Shown here: positions 49,301 through 61,831 of the stretch, piece after piece
Numbering within the stretch: the first letter of the stretch is position 1
Layout: each line of letters starts with the position of its first letter
Source of the DNA: Callipepla californica brunnescens
Taxonomy: Eukaryota > Chordata > Aves > Galliformes > Odontophoridae
Length of the DNA: 64,000 nucleotides
NCBI GenBank assembly: GCA_023055505.1
Contig: JALIRH010000002.1
Span: 41,830,233 to 41,894,232 of the forward strand
Direction of reading: 5' to 3'
Notes under the pieces: generated by a model
The model's database searches: none
What the model saw: the letters and a program-made list of their open reading frames with translations, nothing else
What the model was told of the DNA's origin: nothing
Position numbers and translations under genes: made by a program

Positions 49301-51082
49301 TAGAGATGTGTGGCATTTCTCAGTCATCCCCATTATACAGACAGAGTGGTACACCAACATGGTGAGCCATCTGTGCTAATGCTGATGATGTTACTAAATC
49401 ATTCATAACATTTCACAATTTTTATTAGATCATTTAAATTCTTATTTTGGCATAGTGCATAGATTTCTTCCTCTAGAAATCTGAACTCAATATGCAAATG
49501 TGTTTCCCTTGTTTTCTAATAAATTCATGACTGTGTTGAACATCTTTACAAGTGCTGAGGCTCATGTAATTATGCCCTCAGATCTTGACAGTAGAAATAG
49601 TGCGCCCTGGTTCCTGCCAGATTAATAGATCAGTTCATAGCACGCATAGGTTTGATGCATCTATTTCTGCTGTTTGTTCTGAACCTACAATATACACTGC
49701 CACCCAGAGTTCTGCTCTGTTCCTCTTTCTTTCCCAGCAAGGAAAATTTGTTTTTGTTTTTTTTTCTCTTACATTTTACATTACTTACTAGTAGGAATAC
49801 TGCCTTAAAATCCTACTTTGGCAGTAAACCAACGCAGAGGTTTCAGTGCTGACCACCTTGGCATGCACATAGCATGCTAGATGACCTATTTATCCTAAGT
49901 GAGAGCTAAGAATGCTGCTAAGTGTGCACTTAGGCACTATGCCCTAAATACCTCTCAGCTCCGGTGAGAGTGCAGCCCAGTGCAGAGTCAGACAAAGGAA
50001 TGGATAAACAGGGAAAGAAAATGATATACATAAAATTATTTCACTGGAAGCTTTTATTGATTACCTGCTTACACATCTGAGAATTGCCATGGAGACACTG
50101 GTGACCTCTGCATCATTAAGGTTGCGTTATGATTTTCATTGAAAACAGAAATCCTTTTCCAAGCATTTCAGACTGTCCCAACACAGTGCAGTCAAGCATC
50201 CTACAATAATCAAAATATTCTTGTTTGTTTTTAAAGGTTGAATAACCTTGCAGATGAAACAGAAAAACATATATGTGTCTGTAACTCCCTTACAGAATCA
50301 TAAAATATTCAACATCTGGGCCCGATGTTTGGCTAGCTAATGAAAAAAGATCTCTCACTTTACTGTCACAGACAGTTTGCTAAAAAAAATATAAAAAATG
50401 AACTGTAGGTGTTTTGTATGATTGCACCTTTCATGAAAGAGCTGTATATGACCTGTAAGTGCATAAGCCCTTGCTGTGCTTTGGTACAGTCCCCTCCAGT
50501 CTTTTGAAGTGCCTGTAAACAAACATTAAAAATAACTGTGAAGTGAGAGTGAATGAAGAATCCTCACTGTGTATATGTTACACCTGCTTTCCAAAGCATA
50601 CATGTTATAAAAGAAAAGGGAACTTAAGATGCTCTAAGTTGCACGTTTGACAGATGTTTGACCATATTCAAGGCCCAGGGCAACAACCATCTTCTCCAGA
50701 ACAGTTTTAAGTCATTTTATCTGTATTGTGAACAGGCTTCTGCAAGGTTCAAGATCTCTCTGCATCTCCAAACTCAGTGTATGAAGTATACCGGTACAAG
50801 TACAGCTTACAGGCACTGGATGTCTGTATTTAAAAGGGCTGCAGCATTCAGTCGCATTTAGGAGAATAATGTCTATCTCCTCAAGTAGGTTATGCTTTAT
50901 AACTCATGTAAAAAGTCTTCTCCCTCTGCACAGGATCCTCAGCATTGCAGGGATAAGTGGTGCAAATGCAGTTTCAGAACAGCTCTGAACATTTCCATGC
51001 AAACGACACCATGGGTCAGCGCAGTTATTCTAGGAGGAAAAAACAACATGACCATGATACAAAACAACAAAGAAAGAAAACC
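46331..51082. other. Unique AT-rich DNA, no gene seen
   Basis: The block 47375-47480 (CACTTAATTGGCTGCTGAAT and neighbours) has a conserved-element look but no supporting data. The acceptor-like TTTTTTTTTCCTGCAG at about 49221 is followed by stops in all three frames. T-rich tracts at 49186-49217 and 49749-49766 explain the frames there. Confidence 0.5.
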
Positions 51083-51152
51083 GCACACACACACGCACGC
51101 ACACAAAAAGAAAAGAAAAAAAAAAAAAAAGAAAAGAAAAGAAATGAAATAA
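51083..51152 (+). repeat. (CA)n microsatellite and AAAAG-rich tract
   Basis: CA/CG dinucleotides from 51083 to 51104, then A-rich bases with regular G (AAAAG-like) to about 51150. Alternating purine-pyrimidine with CG steps can adopt Z-DNA. The lysine-rich plus frames and the hydrophobic minus frame over it are composition artefacts. Confidence 0.9.
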
Positions 51153-52780
51153 ATTAAGGCAAGACAAAAAAGAAACATTTTCTCATTTAAGCTCAGATCC
51201 CATGTAGCTTCCTGACAGATAGCGGGCCACAGACCCCAGAGAATCAGATATTCCCACCACAAGCTGCCAGCAGAGATATTTTCAACCATTCTGTCTCTGC
51301 ACTTTTCCCTCTTATTTTCTACATTATCTTCCCAACTGTCAAAACTGTAGCCATTTCACAGAGGCTAGTTTCAGGCTGAGCCTGTTTTCTGGGCAGAAGA
51401 AGGGAAAGAGAAAAGGGATGTCAGAAAGGCATGAGGACAATGAGACCTTTAGTGAGATGTGACACTGCTAATTTGTGTGTGATGGTTCTCCGGGCCACAA
51501 GCTGAACAATGCCAGCTTGTAGGGTTTGCCCTGACATCACCTCTTCAGTGAGAGGAGCAGTGTAGCTCTGGATGTTGCTGCTTGCTGAGGAGATTCTGGC
51601 TCTTACATGGAAATGCTTTCTTGTCTTCCTGCTTGGAAATCCCAAAGGAGCTGCTGGGATCCTTTCTGCTTTTAAACACCTCAGCTCTCAGGGGCTCCTG
51701 TTGTGCATGCTTGGAGAGAAGAACTTTTTTTCTTTACCTTGCAAAAACTAACAAACTTGAAAGTGTATGATACAGCCAAGAAGACAACACTGCTTGAAAA
51801 TCATTGCTCTTTTGACCCATTTTTATCCCCATTTCACCAAGCAGAGAAAATTCTTCACTTTGATTTTGTCCACTAACATTAACAGTGCCTCATGATGTTA
51901 ATTAATACTGCAAGAGGCTAAACCTCAGGCTGAGTGCCTCACATGTGGGAATTAGTTGTGTGGGTTTGTGGCACAACATCTGCCTGTGAATAGATTTAAA
52001 GAAATAATAATTAAATTAAACAAAAGAGAAGCTCTAAGCTGAATCTGTGGCTAAATGATTAATATTGCTTCATGTTTAAGATATTTTTTTTCCACAGCTT
52101 ATTTTGTTTAATGATTTTCAGCTATGAATATTACATGCCCTTCTGCAGTTAATTATTTATGCTGATGAAACATGGCACTCTCTGTTAAAGCCTTGGATTC
52201 TGAATGGAAAGGAACGCGATTTCTAGAAGGTTCCTTCTGAATAGCGACAGCTTACAGAGGCATCTTTCATCAGAGGCAGGGTCATACTCAAGTCAGATAA
52301 GGAGGCTTGGGGTTCACTGGAAGAAACTCTTGTGAGAGCAGAACTTTCACCACTGGCTGCTGGTTGTGTATGCCAGGCTGCCTGTTCTGTGCTTCAAAAA
52401 GCCTGCCCTCAGAAACCCTCCCCTTCCTGGTGGGAAAACCTTTCACATGAAAGTTTAATTAGTCATCAGGTTTTCTATTTCAGAATTTTTGGTGCTTCAG
52501 GAGCCGTTTGCATCTTGCCCAGGATTTTAAACTGAGCCTGGAGTCTGGCTAAGCAAAACGTTGACATTTTGAGCTTTCATTTTAAATGGGCATGAAAGTG
52601 CTCATCAAATATTGAAATCCTCCCTGAGCTGGAATTATCTTTTTCCATCCAGCTCTGATAGTTGGTGTTTATGGATCTCTTTGCGGCCAGATATCTCTCA
52701 TTTTGTGAGCTGATCTAGGCATGGGCTTTGGCTGAAAAAAGTCTGCAGATAGTATCTCTGCTACTGTGTCATTTTAGTCA
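51153..52780. other. Unique DNA; AT-rich block that may be conserved
   Basis: No gene seen. The stretch 51930-52200 is dense in homeodomain-like TAATTA/ATTAAT/TTAATTA motifs (for example ATGATTAATATTGC near 52056) without being simple repeat. It could be a conserved non-coding element. Confidence 0.4.
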
Positions 52781-53480
52781 AAGAATCATAAAATCATAGA
52801 ATTGTCATGACCTTTAAAGGTCATCTGGTCCAACTCCCCTGCAAAGAACAGGGACACTTACATCTACATCAGGTTGCTCAGAGCCTCAACCAGACTGACC
52901 GTGAGTGTCTTCAAGGATGGGGCATCTACCATCTCTCCAGGCAACCTGTCCCAGTGCCTCACCACCCTTAGTGTAAAAACGTTCTTCCTTATATCCAATC
53001 TAAATCTCTTCTCTTCTAGTTTGAAACCATTTGCCTTGTCCTATCACAACAGACCCTGCTAAAGAGATTGCTCCCTTCCTTCTTACAGCCCTGCTGCTCT
53101 CAGGTCACCTCAGAGCCTTCTCTTCTTCAGGCTGAACAGCCCCAGCTCTCTCAGCGTGTCCTTGTAGGAGAGGTTTTCCATCCCTTGTATCATTTCTGTG
53201 GCACTGTTCTAGATGCACTCTAACTGGTCCATGTCTCTCTTGTACCAAGGACTCCACATCTGCATACAGTACTCCAGGTGTGGTCTCAGCAGTGCAGAGC
53301 AGAGGGGCAGAATCACTTTCCTTGACCTGCTGGCCATGCTACTTTTGATGCAGCTCTGGATACAGTTGGCTTTCTTGGCTGCGAGGGTTTATCTCTAGCT
53401 CATGTCTGTCTTGCCTTCCATCAGTATCCCCAAGTCCCCAGATGTATGGCTGTCCTTCAGCATAAGACCCTTGATTTATC
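52781..53480 (-). mobile_element. CR1 LINE, minus orientation
   Basis: It begins with the reversed CR1 tail (AATCATAAAATCATAGAATT), then AGGTCATCTGGTCCAACTCC, CTTCAAGGATGGGGCATCTA, CAACCTGTCCCAGTGCCTCA, GTCCTATCACAACAGACCCT, TTCAGGCTGAACAGCCCCAG, CAGTACTCCAGGTGTGGTCT and a CCATCAGTATCCCCAAGTCC clause. About 700 bp of CR1 3' end, reading into the end of ORF2 on the minus strand. Stops in the ORF2 remnant show it is inactive. Sequence resembling it may continue weakly to about 53560. Confidence 0.95.
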
Positions 53481-54676
53481 AAATGCCTGGCATGACTTTT
53501 GGACAACTCAAGCCTTAAAAATTTGACCTTTATCCCAAATTGCATAGCCTGAGTGACAAGGAAGCCTATGAAATATAACCCTTGGAAATCTAAGCTTGTT
53601 TGACCATCCTGGCTACAAGGTACTATGGTATACCAATCCCACTTAGGAACTCAGAGGGGTGTTAAAAGCTTTACAAACTCTAGCTATTAACAGTATTCTA
53701 GCTATTAGCAGAACACATGTACTGCTAGTAAAGGAATATTATTCTCCAGGGACAGTGAAGCACCACTAATGAAAGAAATGTGTTTTTCATTGAACTCAGC
53801 AGTGGAATATAACATTAACATTGGGTGGACTTCTTTAAATTAAATGGCCTGTGCATCAGCTGTGATTCATACCTAATTTTTCTTAGTGGTGAATTTGGCA
53901 AGCCTCTTTAGCTGCCACAGAATCTGGGTGCTGCAAAACTCACATCAGTGTTGTTAGGCACAGCGGCTCAAACACAGAGTGCTGGAAATAACTCAGCCAT
54001 GGAGGACTCTGTGCTTAGGCAGAATGCTGTCTATATCCTGACCGTGCCCCAATGCTCTACTGCTCCTGTCCTGGCAGGCAACCTGGTGACATGCTTGTTT
54101 TTCTCTGTCTTCACTATCCTCATCCCAACTATATGACAAATGATCTTTCAGGTATCTGCTCACTAAACAGTACATTCAGTCCTATATAATGTAAGTACAG
54201 CATATTGTCAAGAGCATCTTGTATGTCTATCTGGGGTATGGGTCAGATGGAGAGATACAAACGATGTTTCAGGCTGAAGGCTTGATTTTCTACCAGTTGC
54301 CCCTAGCATGCATTCGGGCTTGGAATCCCAAGAGTCAGCCAAAACAGTCCCTGCAAAACAAACTCCAAGAACTATGCTATTCAACATGCATCAACTATTC
54401 ATAAGGAAGTTTGCTGATATTCTTGACAAAGCATTTTTTTTCCCTGCACAGAAATTGACATTGCTAAATAATTGAAAAGAAAGCAGCAAATCATGACAGT
54501 AGATTGTGCTCAGACTAAATTTTCAAAAGCATCTAAGTGTATTTTCAAATAGCACTTTATAATTCCTTACTTTTTAACAGGACAGTTTAGGCTTCGTGAA
54601 AGTTTGTGTTAACATAAGCTGTACTATTTCTTTTACACTGATCCAGGCAATTCTGAACTAACTCCAGAAGCAGCTA
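53481..54676. other. Unique DNA with an 18-bp-period duplication
   Basis: TCTAGCTATTAACAG (53679-53693) is repeated with one change at 53697-53711. No gene recognised. Confidence 0.55.
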
Positions 54677-55105
54677 GTGCTACATAAGCATATTCTCGGT
54701 AGCTTTTGTACATTTCCCCTATGTCTCTTTTGCCTTGAAATCTTTCTCATTTCAGGATTGTCTATGTTTAAAAAAATATATTTTCAGACTCCTAACAATG
54801 ACATCTTAAATAAAATAACTTTCTGTAATTCTGATAGTAGCTACCATCCTTATTTCCATAGCTTTCATCATTCAACTCTAATCCTCTTTCTTCCTTGCTT
54901 GTCATTATTTGTCTTTGCTTTTATTCTTTCTGATCACTATTGTTATCCAATTTCCTTCCTTCTTTCATCTTTCCCCAACTCCCACTGCATTCATGTCCTG
55001 TCATTTTGTAATTTTGTTTTTACTCCCCATGTAGCTTTCTATCAAATATACCACTTTGTAACTGACTTCATCTTTCTACCTTTTTTTCTCTTTTCTTAGT
55101 CATGC
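54677..55105 (+). other. Pyrimidine-rich stretch with artefactual 140-codon frame
   Basis: The plus strand is rich in T and C for about 400 bp, which depletes stop codons. The resulting frame encodes mostly F, L, S, H and C, the expected products of T/C-rich DNA. No start context, domain or splice signal supports a gene. Confidence 0.6.
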
Positions 55106-55494
55106 TCTGGGGATCAGACAAAGGCTGGCAATGCAGGCAGTCGAAGACACTTCTCACACAAAATCCACAGAGCACAACTGCTCAGTCTGCTTCCACGATG
55201 AATGGTACAACAGCCTTTGGCTTCGTTTGTTATTCATATCAGCCTGAAGGCTCTGGGGGACAGTAAATATCTTTTTCTGTGTAGAATGTAGTGCCTAGAA
55301 CACTGGGGCTCTGATCCTAATTGGGGTAGAAGCTATTGGAGCGATAACAATAATCTCAGAGATCCGGGTCTGGCCTCACCATCAGGCTTTGGCTCACTCA
55401 AGTGATGCAAGAAGGGCTCAGAGGAGCACCTCTGCTACACTGGCTAATAAAGCATTTATTTATTAATTTACTTAGACTGATACCAAAAAAAGTG
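55106..55494. other. Unique DNA; possible ancient amniote repeat tail
   Basis: The clause ACTGGGGCTCTGATCCTAAT (55301-55320), then TTGGGGTAGAAGCTATTGGA and GATAACAATAAT, resembles a tail seen in many amniote transcripts (GGGGCCCTGATC...TTGGGGC...GCTA...AATAATAAT) that I associate with an old interspersed repeat. I cannot name the family. Confidence 0.3.
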
Positions 55495-55558
55495 TATGTA
55501 TATACATATATATAAATTAAATAAAAAAGAAGAGATAGAGAAAAAAAGAGAGAGATAT
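55495..55558 (+). repeat. AT/GA-rich low complexity
   Basis: (AT)n with TATACATATATA followed by GA-rich bases. Confidence 0.8.
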
Positions 55559-57126
55559 CATAGATGATTGCAGCAGTCTTTCATCTAATTAGTAGCAAAG
55601 AAATGATGAGGAGTCAATGTCTCCACCACTATTTCACTAAAAACATAAGTAGGGAAAAAAGATTTCATCACAGAGATAATTCCATCCCAATTATTATTCA
55701 AAGGTAAGATCCATTGCATGACCTCATGTTATGTTAGAAGGAAAGGGAAGGAGAAGGATGGAAATTACCAACTAGAAATTTGATCAGTTTCTCCCAAACA
55801 ATTTTCGTGCTTGGCTGTATTTGTCTTGCTCCATTAATTTTGTGCTTTAGACTACATGGCTACATCTGACATGAAGCCATTTCTGAGGGCAAGGATTGTA
55901 TTCATCCCTGAAATCTTACAAAACAGAATAAATCTGAATATATGAGAAAATCCCTCTTTCTTCCTTTTCTACTTTCCAGGAGGAATGGCCTTCAGAGATA
56001 CATTCTCAATCAGATAGTAATTAATATTTAATATGTCTTATTCAGGATTGAAGAATATGGAAAATGGGTCATTAGTTCCAACTGTATGCAAAAAAAAAAA
56101 AGATCTACAATACTGAATTACTTAACTGAAATTCTTGAGTGTAGCAAAATTTCTTTTAGTTGTCAAATATGGCCATACTGAATGACTTCTTATGTGGTTC
56201 CAAGAGAAAGCGATCACGTCTTTCTCTTGAGAAAAACTTGTCCTGACAGAGGTGTCACAGACAATCCACTTCACTCAACTCAGGATGCATCTCCTTGTCC
56301 CTGAAGCTGTTTGTTCAGCAGAGACAGACAACTCCAAGATGTTTCTTGAGAAACTTGAACTCACAGTCTATGAGACTGGAAACATACCTCTCCTAGAATA
56401 CTCCCATTTGGGACAAAATCTTTATCCCCTATTCCCAAGTCATTCTTTTGACTTACATAATCAAATGGTAGGTCACATAGGTAAGGTGAGCGAGCCTAAG
56501 ATTTAGAAAGCATTACCCAAATGGAAGGCCAGTGCTGGATCTCTCCTGTGTTCTGTCCAAACACACTTGAGCAGTCTCCTGTGTATCTGTAATCACCAGC
56601 TGCACTTCTTGATCCTTTTCAATCTTACTCTTTATGCAATTCCATCTCTCTCAATCTCAAAGGAAAGAGGAGTGATTGCTTTCAGACAGGCCAGATTTCA
56701 AGAGGTTCTCAGTTTGCTGAATTGTTACTACATGGTCTGTAGAAACCCTATTTTCCAGCCCTTGAAAACTCTACCATGTAAACCCTCACAGATGCATTTT
56801 CTGGAGTTATACAAGAATAAAAAGCCTGTAGAAATAACTATGAGTGCATATGGTTGTATGAGTGTGTAAATGCATCATCCAAATACAGGTGTTCACGTAA
56901 TGCCAGAGCTGAGCAGGCAAATCCTCAAAACTTACTGTTTGATTCTGACTCAATGGTGGATTTGAAGCAATTGAAAAGTTTCAGGTTGTCAACTGTAAGC
57001 ACAAGAACTAATCCACCGAGGAAACTAGTCAGTCTCCCTCTGTAGTCAGCAAAAAGGGAGAAGATCTCTCCAAGAGCAGCTGTCCTCACCACCATCCTCC
57101 CTCTCCCTCCCACCCCCTCCCCCCAG
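55559..57126. other. Unique AT-rich DNA, no gene seen
   Basis: A11 to A12 run near 56090. Plus frames 56252-56506 and 56567-56869 match no family. Confidence 0.5.
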
Positions 57127-57152
57127 CACAGCTGCCTGGAATAGCCTTGCAG
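57127..57152 (+). other. Possible 26-nt microexon
   Basis: A C-rich pyrimidine tract of more than 40 nt (interrupted only near its 5' end) ends in CCCCTCCCCCCAG. After 26 nt comes the donor CTTGCAG|GTGAGA. Both sites match vertebrate consensus well. Two of three frames are open. The length, not divisible by three, would shift frame if the exon is alternative. No flanking exons are visible, so this is a splice-site observation and not a gene call. Confidence 0.15.
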
Positions 57153-60100
57153 GTGAGAACATCTCTTTACTAAAAGGACTTAAAAGGGCAGGTGCATGGC
57201 TCTGTATTGGTGCTTTGCAGAGTACAGTAACACCAAGAAGGTGCTGCCAGTGCACCACAGCTGAGGTCTAAGAACACATACAACATAGTCCCAGTGATCT
57301 CTGCGTGGGTTGAGAACTCTTTTCTCAGAAAGGGTAGGTTGCAGACTCAGCAAGGACATGGTGGCTGGGACATGAAACAGATGCTTGCCTGTTGTTTGAC
57401 CCAGAGAACACGCTTCAATTACAGTGCTCATTAGAGGGAACTAACATTTCCCCTGCCAGTTTGGTAAATCTGCTTTCACTTGGAGTGCACACTTGATGAA
57501 ACTATTTGTCCTGTAATGAATACCAATTTAAACTTGTCATGGTAACTTTTACACACCCTAATGTGTAGCTTTTTATTGTGTCTAAACTAAAAACATCTCT
57601 TTGCAGCACCAAGGACCAAAGTGCTCTCAGCCTGGAACTAGGGTTCTTGGCCCTCCCAGTAACAAAAACAAAACTGACATTATTTGTTTTGTGGTCATGC
57701 CTCTAGGCCTCAATCAAAAATGACACAAGACAACAGATGGATACAAGTACACGGGGGAAACAGAAGACAAAACATTTATTCATTTTGCAAGCATCAGCCA
57801 CAGTGCACCAGCTGCTCAGGTATTAAATATTTTGTAGGCAGCACTGTATAGATATAAAAATCATAATAATTGTTGTTATAAATTAGCATATATGAGAGAA
57901 AAAAATATTTTTTCTTGCTGCTGTACCATGAAACTGGAAAATGTGGCCATAAAAACCAAGCACCTCTGTAAGTATAATCAGTTATTCTTTAGCTGCAAAC
58001 ATTACATTATGCGAGATTGAGTTGAAGTTGATGGTTGTGTTTTCATTAAAAAGCTGATAAATATCATATTTGAATTTTGTGACAAGTGTGTCTGCAGTAT
58101 ATAACTTGTTTTCGTTTGCAACATCGGCTAATTTTACATCTGTTCAGATATCTAAACTGTTCTGAAAAGAAAACTCACCCTCCGAAAAATGTCCAGAAGC
58201 ATTTTAAACTGGCAATGATACATGTGATATGCAAATGGGAGAAGGATGATGAATTTTATTCAAAATGGTATTTTGACTATAAACTTATGAAAACACAGGG
58301 ATCGTAACCATAGATTTTTATGATTTCAATAAATATATTTAGTTACTGTTTTTGAAGCCTGGCTTAAATGGAAAAAAATGGATTCCAAGCTTATAGCTCA
58401 CATACCTTTAGAATGGCTTGCTTAGAATGGGTTGCTTGTTTTACTGAGTGACTAGAACTATTGAAAATTTTCCAGTGAAACTTCTTTCAAATTTGGAAAA
58501 GTCAAAATGGAATTTTTTCAGGGCACTATCCCAAGATCAATTAAACTTTTTTTCAGGATCAATTTCTCAGACTTGTAATCATATTACTTCTAGAACTGAG
58601 GGGGGAGAATCCATTAATTTATCTAACTTTCCCATTTCTGTTCTTGTCAGAAGTTCCGTGCTGCACATTGTGGGTGGTCCATCAGGCACAACTATGGTGC
58701 CTATTATTCCCATATCCAAAAGTTAAACCAAGAGAAATTTCTCGAGTACATTCCTTAATATGGAAAGACAGGGAGGTTTGGTTAGGGCCAGATTCATTTA
58801 GATCTAAATAAATATTTTCCCTTGGTGCTTTTGCAAAATTTGCTGCCCAGTTATTTTGTTCAAAGTCTGAAAGCTTCATTAACCATCAACCGCTGTCAAA
58901 CATATTTTATAACTCACATTCTTTTTTTCATGTAAGGTTGTTTTTATTGTCTTCTTAGTCTGGTTTTTGAAGACTCAAAATATTAACAGCACTTTTTTCC
59001 CCTTACTTTTCAAGGACATTACTAAAGCAATTTTATGAGAAGAACATGGAACAGTAAAAACACATGGAGAAGGGAGCTTATGCATATAGTACATTGTCAG
59101 CTTTGCCAATATACATAAAGTTTATTCATAATTCCAACTATTTTTTTCATTTTTTCATAAAATGGGGAAGAATGACAACAATACTGACTGAGTCCATGGA
59201 CTTGGTTTCATATGTGTTAAATAATCTGTAACAGATTCCCTACTAATGTAACTAACCACCAACTGTAATGACGGCATGTCAGGTACGGAAGCAGCCCTTT
59301 CATTTTTGCAAACACTAGAGAAACATGACATGAGATTTAGAACAGCTTATAGGGATTTTTACCTTCATCAATAAACAATAACTATCTTTCAGCTATTCAT
59401 TTTGTGTTTTGACAGCTGACAAAACTTGTAAAGTACCATTTCTAGGTATATGAATTGTATGAGATCCAGATGTACCTTTCTATGTAAAAAGAATTGCTAT
59501 ACACTCTTTAATATATTCCCATTAACTCATTTTTCTTCTGCAAGTGGATTTATTTCTAGGACAAATAGAAGTAGTGAGAACCTTGGCTTATTCCCAATTG
59601 AAGGAATGTTTGTGTAGTCAATATGTAATTTATGAAGCATTTGTAAGTACTTGAGAGTGAGCATAAATTCTAATAAATCCTTTTTCCAGGAGAACTTTCT
59701 TTAAACTTCTGGTCTTACAGATGGCCTTACTGTGTATTTTAGAAAACCCAGAAGTTGAACTATCTGAAGACGTTCCTCATATAGCTTGTATTCTTTCTTT
59801 CAGGCTGAATTCTAAACTAAATTACCTGGCATGCTGGCAGCTCCCTCCTTTGAATTACTGTTCACCTCAGTGCTGAACTTATCTTGGAAAGACATTTGTA
59901 TGAACAATCATATTCTACATTAGCACTATATAAAGACTATACAGATTAGCCTCTAACTTCATCCTATGACTTTTTTTTTTTCTTCCTGTGACTGGAGTAA
60001 ATGTCTTTAATTTCTGCCTATGGATTAGGTTGTCACTACGTGTCTGGTAAAATTACATCCTTGTATACTAAGTAGGGCATATTGTTGCTCATAGTCTGGT

Positions 60101-61831
60101 ATCTTCTCACAGACTAAGAGCACCTTTTGAACTCTGATCATCTCCTGGGCTCTGGACAGCCTAAGGTTTCACACTCACTGAGGTGGTCAGACTCAACTCC
60201 TAAGACTTTTTCTGGCCACGGTTGACATCGACCAGATGCCAAGGCCTTCAGCAATACTGTTAAGTTTGGCTTACCACAGGGGGTCACTAGAAATCAGTGA
60301 GAAATATTCCCTAGTTCTCCACTCCTGAAACTATGAAGTGCTCACAGCCACTATGCCATTCCCTATTATTTTCAAGAATTCAGTGAGGGAAAAACAGATG
60401 TGATTGTTTTATAACCAGACAGCTTTTACCACTGTAATATATGAGTGGTTTTCTAAAATTTCATTAAAGTTTGCTCTTGATCAAAGCTGGTTTGAGTTCA
60501 AAAGCTTGTGTTCATTTATTTTTCCAGTATAACTTTTTATCTCTATTTTTTGTTTCATTTTTTAAAGCAAGTTTCAAATGTGACATAGACCCTTAAGTTT
60601 TATAATCAGGGAGCAAAATTTTTATTTCTTCCAATCTACAAGCATTATTTTTCTTAAATAAAAATTGATACAATTAAGAAGATTTTTTTAAATGAAACAA
60701 AATCATGTTCTACTAAGGTCTGTGCAACTGAGGAAGTTGTGAGCAGCTGCATATATTTTCTCTTACATAACCCATTTCAGTTTTATTCATGACTGCCCCA
60801 TAAAGTCTATTCACCATGCTTGCACTGCTCTGTCTGTATCACATTTCTTTCATAACAAAAGATACCGGGGAAAAGTTTAAAAGAACAGATCACAGGCTTG
60901 AAGTTTGATTCTCTATCACTTTTGGGACAAGGCAGTGTGCCTAAGGGAGTCCTTCTCAGCATAAATTACAATTAATTAAAGACTTGCATAAACCACAGTA
61001 GGAGCTAATATCTCACAAACTTTACCAAGTGCTATCTGACCATTTTCCTTTAGGCAGGTATGAGGTCAAGCTGATATCAGTTAATCTTAAACTGCAGCTG
61101 TATACTGGGTAGTGTTCATGAAACTCTTTAAATTCCTCTTTCTTTTTCTAACTGGAGCCATTCATCCTGAACAGCTGAGATGTAATGCTAATGAAATAAT
61201 ACTGTGAAAATGAATTAGGAGAAACTATTCAGATTTTAATTTATGGAGACTATTATAGCAGAAGGGTCAAAATACTAGTTAACAAATAAATTGAAAAGAA
61301 AAATCCAGTGGTTGAAACTGTCAGGGAATTATGGTTTTGTAGATTGAGTCATTTGCTGGAAGTATTATTGCAGTTGGCTTTGGTTTTGTGCTAGATAGTG
61401 TAAGTGGTAGGAATAAAACTAGATTTTTTTTAATTTTATTTTTGCCTCCAACAATTCAGAGTTTGGTGAGTCCTGTTGCTGCCTGAGATAGAAGTTTCAT
61501 TGATATTGCTGTAGTGTGACTTCAATGAGCTTTGTACAGAGCTAGTATGTAACGAATTATTTTCATCGTGGTGTGCAGAGGGAGTATGCACACAGGAAAA
61601 AAGTTAATTTTTCATGTATATTACAAAAGTCAAAGCAGTATTACCCTTAAAAACTCAGGTAAATGACATTCCCTAAGTCTCTCACTGTTCATATGTACAG
61701 CAAGCAGAAGCTCTGAAACATTTTTATTTTACAATATTCATACTTCATTATGACTATAAAATGCATACTTCAACAAATATTGTTAAAAGGACCTAATTTC
61801 AGTTACAGAGTTAGAAAACAGAGCTTTAGGG
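57153..61831. other. Unique AT-rich DNA, no gene seen
   Basis: A 14-bp near-tandem duplication, TAGAATGGCTTGCT, lies at 58410-58438. Frames are short (at most 92 codons at 58448-58726). GC rises slightly at 60110-60310 with no identifiable exon. Confidence 0.5.

Noticed and set aside
50892..51289. Lysine-rich plus frames and hydrophobic minus frame
   Set aside because: Created by the CA and AAAAG simple repeats.
54677..55099. 140-codon plus-strand ORF
   Set aside because: Arises from T/C-rich sequence that lacks stops; product is low-complexity F/L/S/H with no domain or start context.
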